A DNA stretch of 64,000 nt. Origin: an uncultured Muribaculaceae bacterium. Its GTDB lineage: Bacteria; Bacteroidota; Bacteroidia; Bacteroidales; Muribaculaceae. Each line of letters begins with the position of its first letter. Position 1 is the first letter of the stretch. A program made the position numbers and the translations under genes. Below the pieces are notes generated by a model. That model was not told where the DNA came from. It ran no database searches and worked only from the letters and a program-made list of their open reading frames with translations. The stretch is from contig CAJUBL010000003.1 in assembly GCA_910584665.1 (NCBI GenBank), forward strand, positions 1 to 64,000, in the 5' to 3' direction. Positions 1 through 7,702 of the stretch are shown here, one piece after another.

Positions 1-1
1 C

Positions 2-2824
2 GGCTCATTCCGGCCCAACAACGCCATGAGCCGCGACCAGACCGTGTTTGTCGATGATGACGGCAAGGCATATCAGTTCGCATCATCCGAAAACAACCGG
101 ACACTTTATATCAACGAGCTGACCGACGACTATCTGCGTCCGACCGGGCGTTTCACCCGTAATTTCATCGGAGCGTCACGCGAGGCTCCCGCTGTGTTCA
201 AGAAAGACGGCAAATATTACATGCTCTCCTCCGGCTGCACCGGCTGGGATCCGAACAAGGCGGAACTTGCCGTGGCTGACTCAATTATGGGACCTTGGAC
301 TGTCATAGGTGACCCCTGCACCGGCAAGGATGCCGACAAGACTTTCTACGCCCAGAGCACATACGTTCAGCCTGTTTATGGCAAGAAGGATCTCTATGTG
401 GCGATGTTCGACCGCTGGAACAAGACCGACCTTGAAAATTCCCGATATGTGTGGCTTCCGATGTCATTCGAGAACGGCAGGATCACAATTCCGTGGCGCG
501 AGTCGTGGAGCATGGATGAGTTCGAGGATCAACCACGTTTCGAGGAGGGTGACGGCACCTTCCTCCTAAACGGCAAACCATTCGTGGTCAAAGCCGCAGA
601 GTTGCACTATCCCCGTATCCCCAAGGAATACTGGGAGCAGCGTATACAGCTATGCAAGGCACTTGGAATGAATACCATCTGCCTGTACACTTTCTGGAAT
701 TCCCATGAGCCCAGGCAGGATCAGTTCGACTTTACCGGTCAGAATGACCTGCGTGAATTTGTGAAATTATGTGAGAAAAACGACATGAAGGTCATACTTC
801 GTCCCGGTCCGTATGTATGTGCTGAGTGGGAGATGGGCGGCCTGCCGTGGTGGCTGCTCAAAAAGAAAGACATCCGTCTGCGTGAGCAGGATCCGTTTTT
901 CATGGAGCGTGTCGACAAGTTCCAGCAGAAAGTTGCCGAACAGGTCGGCAACCTGACTATCGCCAACGGTGGTCCGATAATCATGGTGCAGGTCGAGAAC
1001 GAGTACGGCTCTTACGGAATCGATAAACCGTATGTGTCGCAAATCAGGGACATGCTCCGCAGGAATTTCGGCAAAGATGTGACACTGTTCCAGTGTGACT
1101 GGTCATCCAACTATCTCAACAACGGTCTCAATGACCTTATCTGGACAATGAATTTCGGTACCGGTGCGAATATCGACCAGCAATTTGCCTCATTGAAAGA
1201 GCACCGTCCCGGCTCCCCGCTGATGTGTTCGGAGTTCTGGAGCGGATGGTTCGACAAATGGGGCGCCAACCACGAGACACGTCCCGCCGCCGACATGATA
1301 GCCGGTATAGACGAAATGCTCTCCAAAGGGATATCGTTCTCACTATACATGACCCACGGAGGCACCAACTGGGGACACTGGGCCGGCGCAAATTCTCCGG
1401 GTTTTGCCCCCGATGTGACAAGCTACGACTACGATGCACCGATTTCAGAATCCGGCCAGACAACACCCAAATATTGGGAACTGCGCCAGACTCTCGCCAA
1501 ATATATGGATGGAGAAAAGCAGGCAAAAGTTCCGGCTCTCATCAAGCCGATCTCAATTCCGACATTCGCGTTCACCGAGGTGGCCCCTCTGTGGTCAAAC
1601 CTGCCCGCGCCGAAATCTGACACCGATATAAAGACGATGGAGGAATATGACCAGGGCTTCGGCTCGATTCTCTATCGTACCTCTCTTCCCGCTCTTTCTG
1701 AGGGCGCATTGCTGACAGTGAATGACCCGCACGACTTCGCTCAGGTATTTGTTGACGGGAAATATATCGGCAGGCTCGACCGCCGCAACGGAGAGAAGGA
1801 GCTGATGCTTCCCGCCTGCAGTAAAGGTGCGCGTCTTGACATCCTTATCGAGGCCATGGGCCGCATCAACTTCGGACGTGCGATAAAAGATTTCAAAGGC
1901 ATAACCGAAAATGTGACCATAACAGTAGAAAAAGATGGTCACAAATGGGTTGACGACCTCAAGAACTGGCAGATCTACAACATAGAGGATGAATACGGGA
2001 CATACACTTCGATGAAATATCAACCGATTCCTGAAGTTGTTAAGGATAACGACCGCCTGCCGATGGGAGCTTACCGCGCCACATTCAACATAAAGGGCAA
2101 ACCATCAGATACTTTTCTCAACTTCGAGACATGGGGCAAAGGACTGGTCTATGTCAACGGCCATCCGATGGGACGCATCTGGGAGATCGGCCCGCAGCAG
2201 ACCCTCTACATGCCCGGTTGCTGGCTGAAAAAGGGCGAGAATGAAATAATTGTCTTCGACATTCTCGGTCCTCGTGAAGCTAAGTCTGAAGGATTGAAGG
2301 AGTCCAAGCTCGATCAGCTGCTTGTAAAAAAACGTCAGATACACCGTGAACCTGGCCAGACCCTTGACCTTACCGGCGAGAAAGCTGTTTCAAGCGGTTC
2401 ATTCAAGCCCGGCAACGGCTGGCAGGAAGTGAAATTCACTCCTACACGTGGCCGATACATATGCATCGAGGCTCTTGACGCAATCGATGGCAAGGATGTC
2501 GCAGCTATCGCCGAAATGTACATACTCAATGACAAGGGAGAGCGCCTCTCGCGCGAACCGTGGACGGTGATGTATGCCGACAGCGAGAACACCGATGGCG
2601 TCAACCGTTCCGCCGACAAGACATTCGATCTTCAGGAATCGACCTACTGGCAGACAGTTCCAGGTGTTGCCTTCCCGCATTCCGTAGTCATAGACCTCGG
2701 CGCATCTCACAATATCGCCGGCTTCCAGTATCTTCCACGTATGGAGTCCGAAGTCCCCGGAGCGATAAGAAAATTCAGAATATACGTGAAAGGCACTCCG
2801 TTCCATATCGTGACGGGAGACTGA
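2..2824 (+). CDS. GH43-GH35 fusion beta-galactosidase with C-terminal discoidin-like domain (5' end outside window)
   Basis: The frame is open to the window edge, so the N-terminus is missing; an internal ATG at 26 is unlikely to be the true start because residues of a GH43 fold precede it. The first ~170 residues are the later part of a GH43 five-bladed propeller (SREAPAVF, KYYMLSSGCTGW). A GH35 TIM barrel follows from about 550 to 1500, with the acid/base Glu in VENEYGSYG (near 1000) and the nucleophile Glu in CSEFWSGW (near 1235). Galactose-binding-like beta domains and an F5/8-type-C-like domain end the protein. It probably removes galactose from beta-galactan or arabinogalactan side chains in the periplasm. 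A GH43-GH35 fusion is uncommon. Confidence is high for GH35 and good for GH43. Confidence 0.9.
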   Translation, partial: GSFRPNNAMSRDQTVFVDDDGKAYQFASSENNRTLYINELTDDYLRPTGRFTRNFIGASREAPAVFKKDGKYYMLSSGCTGWDPNKAELAVADSIMGPWTVIGDPCTGKDADKTFYAQSTYVQPVYGKKDLYVAMFDRWNKTDLENSRYVWLPMSFENGRITIPWRESWSMDEFEDQPRFEEGDGTFLLNGKPFVVKAAELHYPRIPKEYWEQRIQLCKALGMNTICLYTFWNSHEPRQDQFDFTGQNDLREFVKLCEKNDMKVILRPGPYVCAEWEMGGLPWWLLKKKDIRLREQDPFFMERVDKFQQKVAEQVGNLTIANGGPIIMVQVENEYGSYGIDKPYVSQIRDMLRRNFGKDVTLFQCDWSSNYLNNGLNDLIWTMNFGTGANIDQQFASLKEHRPGSPLMCSEFWSGWFDKWGANHETRPAADMIAGIDEMLSKGISFSLYMTHGGTNWGHWAGANSPGFAPDVTSYDYDAPISESGQTTPKYWELRQTLAKYMDGEKQAKVPALIKPISIPTFAFTEVAPLWSNLPAPKSDTDIKTMEEYDQGFGSILYRTSLPALSEGALLTVNDPHDFAQVFVDGKYIGRLDRRNGEKELMLPACSKGARLDILIEAMGRINFGRAIKDFKGITENVTITVEKDGHKWVDDLKNWQIYNIEDEYGTYTSMKYQPIPEVVKDNDRLPMGAYRATFNIKGKPSDTFLNFETWGKGLVYVNGHPMGRIWEIGPQQTLYMPGCWLKKGENEIIVFDILGPREAKSEGLKESKLDQLLVKKRQIHREPGQTLDLTGEKAVSSGSFKPGNGWQEVKFTPTRGRYICIEALDAIDGKDVAAIAEMYILNDKGERLSREPWTVMYADSENTDGVNRSADKTFDLQESTYWQTVPGVAFPHSVVIDLGASHNIAGFQYLPRMESEVPGAIRKFRIYVKGTPFHIVTGD

Positions 2825-2886
2825 TTCGGCCTGAAAGCTCTTTCAGCATCTTCACCCGTCGTCTTTGCCCGGACTCCGGTCAGTCG

Positions 2887-3069
2887 TTAACCGGAAACGT
2901 CAGGATAGTCCGTGCGTCCGGCCCTGGATGCTCGCAAATGCAGGCGTCCGGCCCGTTGTCCGTTCGGTCATTAACCGGAAACGTCAGGATAGTCAGGTTG
3001 TCTGGAACCGGCTACTCGCGTATGGTGGCGTCCGGTCAGGACGCCGGTTTATCAGTAACCGGGCACGCC
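2887..3069. repeat. 84-bp tandem repeat, two full copies and a partial third
   Basis: A 24-bp block starting TTAACCGGAAACGTCAGG is identical at 2887-2910 and 2971-2994. A degenerate third copy (GTAACCGGGCACGCC) begins at 3055, giving an exact 84-bp period. Each unit also carries a CTCGC-N2-ATG-N2-GGCGTCCGG segment (2930s-2951 and 3015-3035). The array lies between the glycosidase and the gltD-like gene, a 472-bp stretch with no convincing gene. The period is a multiple of three and one plus-strand frame stays open through it, but this frame starts inside the glycosidase gene and has no support of its own. The function is unknown. Confidence 0.8.
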
Positions 3070-3089
3070 GAGCGTAGCGGCGTGCCCGG
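3059..3089. terminator. Perfect 12-bp stem hairpin after the glycosidase gene
   Basis: CCGGGCACGCCG (3059-3070) pairs perfectly with CGGCGTGCCCGG (3078-3089) across a 7-nt loop. The GC-rich stem has no clear U-tract on the plus strand, so it may slow or stop transcription, protect an mRNA end, or be a repeat-associated element. It overlaps the third unit of the 84-bp repeat. Confidence 0.5.
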
Positions 3090-3245
3090 ATCGATGCGAC
3101 ACAGTAAAAGGCGTCTGTAGGACGCCGATTGGATCACTGGCGATTGACCTCTGCAGGGGCGGACGTTGCGTTGTTTCTGACCTCCGCTCATTTGATTCAT
3201 TCTCCGGATGTTTAATTTTTAATCTGCGCTTAAAAGTATTTTGTG

Positions 3246-3253
3246 TACCTTTG
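3246..3253 (+). promoter_or_regulatory. Bacteroidota -7 box for the gltD-like gene
   Basis: TACCTTTG fits the Bacteroidota sigma-ABfr -7 consensus TANNTTTG and lies 43 nt before the ATG at 3297. No good TTTG -33 box is seen at the usual distance. Confidence 0.55.
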
Positions 3254-3296
3254 TGGTCGGATTGAACGTTGACAATCTGTTAATATATTATTTATT

Positions 3297-4619
3297 ATGT
3301 CACAAGACAATCAGTTTAAGGAAGTTAACGAAAGTTATACACTGCCGGAAGCTGTCAGGGAGGCTCAGAGATGCCTTCATTGCAAGGTCCCGGCGTGTAA
3401 GAAAGGATGCCCCATAAGCAATGATATACCCGACTGGATTGCCGAACTCGCAAAGGGAAACTTCGGCAATGCAATGCATATAATAAACAATCGCAGCAAT
3501 CTGCCTGCGGTCTGTGGCCGTGTCTGCGGTCATGAGCGTCAGTGTGAGGGTAACTGTGTTCTTGCCAGAAAAGGTGAGCATATCAACATAGGTAAGCTCG
3601 AGCGTTTTGTTGCCGATTTTGATTCCGATGCGGGGCTTACCCATGAGGCGATACCTGAGAAGTCGCGTGGCCGTGTGGCCGTGATCGGAAGCGGACCTGC
3701 CGGGCTGACAATTGCCGGCGATCTGGCACGCAAGGGTTTTGCTGTAGAGATATTCGAGATGGAATCGGAGCCTGGCGGTGTTCTTATGTACGGTATTCCG
3801 GAGTACCGGCTTCCCAAGGAGGTCGTACGTCGGGAGATAAAGAAGATCGAGAACCTCGGAGTGATGTTTCATCTCAATACGACCGTAGGTGAGCAGCTTA
3901 CTGTTGATGATCTGTTCAAGCGCGGTTTCGATGCTATCTTTATGGGTACCGGAACGGGTGTTCCCAAACGTCTGAACATCTCGGGAAACAATCATCCGGC
4001 CGTGCGTCAGGCCATACGCTATCTGAGACGTGTCAGCCTCTATGAGAGCGGACTCATTGACCGCAGCGAAGTCATCGTAGGCAACGGCGACCGTGTGTTT
4101 GTGATCGGATGCGGCAACACTGCCATTGATGCCGCCCGCACGGCTATACGCATGGGGTCGTCAGAGGTCACTGTCGTTTACCACCGTACGGTCGATCAGA
4201 TGAAGGCTCTGCGCTCGGAGTATGAAGATGCTGTAAACGAGGGTGTGAAATTTCTGTGGAACACATCGATAACCAATATCGAGGCTCTTGACGGCGAACA
4301 CCTCAGGAGTGTCACTGTCGAGACCGAAGGGGAGCCTCCGCGCATAGTGCCTGCCGATCATGTCGTGATGGCTGTGGGAAGTGCTCCGGCGGCCCGTATC
4401 GTGTCAACCACCACCGGAATTGAGGTCGACGACAAAGGCTATGTGCTCACACGCGATAACCCTTACGGAATGTCGACGCGTAAGGGTGTCTTTGCCGGCG
4501 GCGATGTTTCCAACCGGCCTGCGACTGTAGTCCACGCCATGCGTGATGCCAAGCAGGTTGCTGAAGGTATTGAACGTTATGTCGATGCCATAAAGCTGCT
4601 CGCCGCCATTGACCATTGA
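3297..4619 (+). CDS. gltD: Glutamate synthase small-subunit family NADPH-dependent oxidoreductase
   Basis: The 440-residue protein has the family layout. An N-terminal Fe-S domain carries clustered cysteines (CLHCKVPACKKGCP, residues ~24-37, and CGRVCGHERQCEGNC). A first dinucleotide fold (VAVIGSGPAG, ~residue 127) binds FAD and a second (VFVIGCGNTAID, ~residue 263) binds NAD(P)H. The family passes electrons from NADPH to glutamate synthase or acts as a stand-alone NfnB/SudA-like oxidoreductase. No large glutamate synthase subunit and no SudB/NfnA partner lies beside it in this window, so the exact partner is open. The ATG at 3297 is preceded by a -7 box, and a strong hairpin follows the stop. 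Confidence 0.85.
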   Translation: MSQDNQFKEVNESYTLPEAVREAQRCLHCKVPACKKGCPISNDIPDWIAELAKGNFGNAMHIINNRSNLPAVCGRVCGHERQCEGNCVLARKGEHINIGKLERFVADFDSDAGLTHEAIPEKSRGRVAVIGSGPAGLTIAGDLARKGFAVEIFEMESEPGGVLMYGIPEYRLPKEVVRREIKKIENLGVMFHLNTTVGEQLTVDDLFKRGFDAIFMGTGTGVPKRLNISGNNHPAVRQAIRYLRRVSLYESGLIDRSEVIVGNGDRVFVIGCGNTAIDAARTAIRMGSSEVTVVYHRTVDQMKALRSEYEDAVNEGVKFLWNTSITNIEALDGEHLRSVTVETEGEPPRIVPADHVVMAVGSAPAARIVSTTTGIEVDDKGYVLTRDNPYGMSTRKGVFAGGDVSNRPATVVHAMRDAKQVAEGIERYVDAIKLLAAIDH

Positions 4620-4669
4620 GCTGATATTGTAGAACCGTCATTTAAACAGTTTATTACAGGACAATATGT

Positions 4670-4705
4670 AGAGAAGGCAGGGTCACCGATGGCCCTGCCT
4701 TCTCT
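4670..4705. terminator. Bidirectional terminator between convergent genes
   Basis: AGAGAAGGCAGGG (4670-4682) and CCCTGCCTTCTCT (4693-4705) form a perfect 13-bp stem with a 10-nt loop. It sits between the gltD-like gene (plus) and the lipoprotein gene (minus) and can serve both. Confidence 0.85.
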
Positions 4706-4730
4706 ATATGTCTGAGACTGTGTTGTCTGT

Positions 4731-5996
4731 TTACTGCACGCGGGTGAGATACAGGCGTATGGGACCCCACTCCATGGGAAGGTCCCCCATAGTGTGCATA
4801 TAATCATATATCATGCCGCCGAATGTTTCCGACGACGGCTCCCAGTCATCGATCGTGCACTCGAGAACTTCCTTGTTGTCTATTTTGGTCAGACGGAATG
4901 CAACCACTGCTTCGCGCACTTTCGATTCTGTTGCAGAGAATTTTGAATTGATACCGGGGAACTTGAGCTGTGACACAGGTACCTGACGGCCGTGTGCTTC
5001 CTGAAAGTTCTTGAATACGATCTTATCGTATGTTACCGTGCGGCTGTCTGTGCCGAAGTAGTTCTTGAAATCTCCGCTTATTGAGGGCGTGAATGTATAG
5101 CTTTCAGGGCCTCCGGCAAAAGTTATCTTGTCGGCAGGAGAACATTTGGGGGCATTGTCGGTATTCTCACCATAATTGCTGAAGAGATCTATGTTGGCGA
5201 TCTCAGATGGAAATGCCCATGTCCCGGCAAAGTTGTCCTGTCCGGCAACGGTGATCGTCATTGTCGCGTTTGTACCGCATGCGAAACCGGCTTTCTCGGC
5301 CAGACGAAGCACGAGCTTGTCTTTGCCGGGTTCGGCCTTGATTACTTCAACGCTGAAAGATCCCTTACCGTTTTTACTTGATATAGATACTGTCTTACCA
5401 TCGGTAAACTTGAAGTTCACACCTTCTACCGCGGTCGAATTGTCGGTGTCAACCTCTACTTCTACTGTCTCTCCGGCCGCCGGTTTGTATACACTGCCGG
5501 TGGTTGTAAACAGTGTGATCGTATAAGTGTCTGATTCGTTGAGACGTGCTTCGGCCTCGTTGAACGACATGATATAGCCGTTCTTGCTCAGAAGCGTTAC
5601 TTCGATGTAGTTGGTGAGGCCGAGTGTGTAGCCTGTTCCTTGCTCGAGATTGAGGGTCATGGTCTCGTTGTTCTCACCTGGTTCACCTTTACGGGTGATG
5701 GTCAGCGAACTGTTGGTCTCACCGGCTTTGAGTACGAACTGATTGGCGCTGAGTGAGTAGCTGTCGGCATCGGCTGTGCCTGCTACCTTTACAGGTATGG
5801 AGAGATCCTGTGAGGGTGCGGCATCCGCTTTGATCGATACTTCGATCGAACCGGTGGCGAGATTGTAGTGGCTTCTGACTACCGAGATCTGCGGTATTGT
5901 CACTTCGGGACCGTCATCATCGCTGCACGACGGGAGAACCGAGACCATGCCGGCGATCATAAACATGCCGAGCAGTTTTGCTGTAAGTTTTCTCAT
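4731..5996 (-). CDS. Surface lipoprotein with Calx-beta/BT_3987-like beta-sandwich domains, end of a SusCD operon
   Basis: The 421-residue protein starts with a lipoprotein signal ending in VLPSC, followed by SDDD, a surface-export-type acidic start after the cysteine. Two to three beta-sandwich repeats follow (residues ~35-250), each with the SIPVKVAGTAD and TVEVEVDTDNST-like strand patterns of Calx-beta/DUF1735-type domains. The C-terminal ~170 residues are a separate domain I do not recognise. It is the last gene of the co-directional S8-S9-SusC-SusD-lipoprotein set, 49 nt after the small lipoprotein gene, and ends in a strong terminator. By position it is a surface glycan- or peptide-binding protein (SGBP-like). 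The ligand cannot be read from the sequence. Confidence 0.7.
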   Translation of the reverse strand: MRKLTAKLLGMFMIAGMVSVLPSCSDDDGPEVTIPQISVVRSHYNLATGSIEVSIKADAAPSQDLSIPVKVAGTADADSYSLSANQFVLKAGETNSSLTITRKGEPGENNETMTLNLEQGTGYTLGLTNYIEVTLLSKNGYIMSFNEAEARLNESDTYTITLFTTTGSVYKPAAGETVEVEVDTDNSTAVEGVNFKFTDGKTVSISSKNGKGSFSVEVIKAEPGKDKLVLRLAEKAGFACGTNATMTITVAGQDNFAGTWAFPSEIANIDLFSNYGENTDNAPKCSPADKITFAGGPESYTFTPSISGDFKNYFGTDSRTVTYDKIVFKNFQEAHGRQVPVSQLKFPGINSKFSATESKVREAVVAFRLTKIDNKEVLECTIDDWEPSSETFGGMIYDYMHTMGDLPMEWGPIRLYLTRVQ

Positions 5997-6045
5997 TGTT
6001 GTCTAATTGATTAAAAGTGATTATAAAACGATTATGTTTCTGTGG

Positions 6046-6261
6046 TTACAGGCTTGTCGAGAGGTCGTATTCATCCTTTATGCTTTCGTAGTCAGCTATA
6101 TCGGCGGCATCCATGACCACGGGATCGGGCAGTTTATAGCTCTTGCCGGTAGAGTGGTCTTTCATAGGGGGGACCTCGTCTATATCCTCACACGAAGTCA
6201 TGGTTAGCGGCAGGACCGGAACGGATATTAAGAGACTGGCGTATATGATGATCTTTTTCAT
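6046..6261 (-). CDS. Small lipoprotein (71 aa) in the SusCD operon
   Basis: The short frame encodes a clear lipoprotein signal (MKKIIIYASLL... LTMTSC) and only ~47 mature residues, rich in Asp and Glu. It begins 10 nt after the SusD gene stop and lies 49 nt before the next lipoprotein gene, so operon spacing supports it as real. The mature part has no recognised domain. It may be an accessory of the SusCD complex or a leftover of a larger protein. Confidence 0.65.
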   Translation of the reverse strand: MKKIIIYASLLISVPVLPLTMTSCEDIDEVPPMKDHSTGKSYKLPDPVVMDAADIADYESIKDEYDLSTSL

Positions 6262-6271
6262 GTCTTTTAAG

Positions 6272-7687
6272 TTAGTTACGGTTTATTACTTCGTTGTAGC
6301 CCTGATTCTGTACAAGGTCCGGGTTCAGCTCTATGTCGCGTATAGGTATAGGGAATGTGTACATATAGCTGAGCGTTGTATATTTCACTCCGTTGTACAT
6401 TGCCGAGAACTGCGGGGCACCGTTGCGTTTCTGTTCGAACCATCGGTCATACTCGAGGAACAGTTCCTTGCGGCGTTCGCTCAGTATCAGGCCCATGAGC
6501 GGTGTCAGAGGATTTCCTTCGACATCGACGCGGATGATTTCCCTTGTGTTAAGAGCCGGCAGGTTGTCCATCTCAAGATCGGTATAATCTTTGATCCGGT
6601 GGCGGCGGAAATTGTTGATCGCTTTCAGTGCCTCAGTCTTCTGGCCGAGATGATACAGTGCCTCGGCCTCCATCAGAGCGAATTCGGCTCCGCGCATTCC
6701 GCAGAATATCCCCTTTGAGGCCTGCCGCTTGGTGTTGACATATATGCCGTAACGCACATCGGTAGTTTTTTCCTCGTCGGTGAAATGGCTCAGGAAACGC
6801 AGGCTCACGGGTCGGTAACTGAGGCTTGTAAGTGCACCTGACACACTGCCGCTGCCTGAGATCGATACCGAGCGATAGGCTTTGATGAGCTGGTTTCCCA
6901 TAAGCTTGCCTGATCCCGATGTAGCCATTGACTTGTAAGCCTCTGGATCGAGTAGCGGATATTTTGCAAGAAGTTCCTGTGCCAGATCAAGGCAGTTGTC
7001 CCATTGCCGTGTCCAGAAGTAGAGCCGGGCAAGGTATCCGCGGGCCACATCCTCGGTAAAACGATATATATCGTTGTCCATGTGGTAGCTGATGGAGCGT
7101 TGGAGGTCACTCTCGATCTGTTCGATGGTCCGAGCCATTGAACTGCGTGCCGGCTTGGCTTCCATGTCAAACACTGTCACAATGGGTACGCCGAGCTGGC
7201 TGTCATAGTTGCCGGGCTGCGGTACATCGCAGAAATTACGCAACAGCTGATAGTAAGCCACACCACGCATGGCATATGATGTGGCAAGCAGGTCGTCGGC
7301 CTCCCTGGTGCCGCTCTCCTTCATCTCGCTGATCACGATATTACAGTCGCGGATGATCTCATACAGGTTGCTGTACAGATTGTTGAAACTGTTGGCTGTG
7401 ATCATGCTTCCGACATAGTTCGGCAGTCTTGAGACGTTGGAACTTGTGAGGCATACCTCGAAGTCGTCGCCGTAACCGCTGTCGTAACTCGAGGTGGTTG
7501 AGAATGACGGGACAAGTACATCGTCGCTGCCATCATCTATATCGTTGAGATGCTCATGTATCAGAGCTGAAAAATCCTCTGCGGTCTCGGGTATGACCTT
7601 GTCGTAGGGTTTGATGTCAAGATAGTGTGAGCATGATGACAACAGACCTGCCGCTATAAATCCTGGGATTATATGTTTGATGTTCAT
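6272..7687 (-). CDS. SusD/RagB-family nutrient-binding outer membrane lipoprotein
   Basis: The 471-residue protein has a lipoprotein signal with lipobox LLSSC (residues ~15-19) and the SusD start HYLDIKP. The TPR-like helical core shows RGVAYYQLLRNF and RGYLARLYFW. The C-terminal part has LSERRKELFLEYDRWFE, the most typical SusD segment. SusD forms the lid on the SusC barrel and delivers ligand. It starts 15 nt after the SusC stop. Because two peptidases precede the pair, the ligand is more likely a peptide than a glycan; this is inference from context. Confidence 0.93.
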   Translation of the reverse strand: MNIKHIIPGFIAAGLLSSCSHYLDIKPYDKVIPETAEDFSALIHEHLNDIDDGSDDVLVPSFSTTSSYDSGYGDDFEVCLTSSNVSRLPNYVGSMITANSFNNLYSNLYEIIRDCNIVISEMKESGTREADDLLATSYAMRGVAYYQLLRNFCDVPQPGNYDSQLGVPIVTVFDMEAKPARSSMARTIEQIESDLQRSISYHMDNDIYRFTEDVARGYLARLYFWTRQWDNCLDLAQELLAKYPLLDPEAYKSMATSGSGKLMGNQLIKAYRSVSISGSGSVSGALTSLSYRPVSLRFLSHFTDEEKTTDVRYGIYVNTKRQASKGIFCGMRGAEFALMEAEALYHLGQKTEALKAINNFRRHRIKDYTDLEMDNLPALNTREIIRVDVEGNPLTPLMGLILSERRKELFLEYDRWFEQKRNGAPQFSAMYNGVKYTTLSYMYTFPIPIRDIELNPDLVQNQGYNEVINRN

Positions 7688-7702
7688 GATTCTTTGGGGT
7701 TT

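Noticed and set aside
2560..3120. Open plus-strand frame with a 28-residue peptide repeat
   Set aside because: It begins inside the glycosidase gene in another frame, and the repeat is explained by the 84-bp DNA tandem repeat. No start signal or homology supports a protein.
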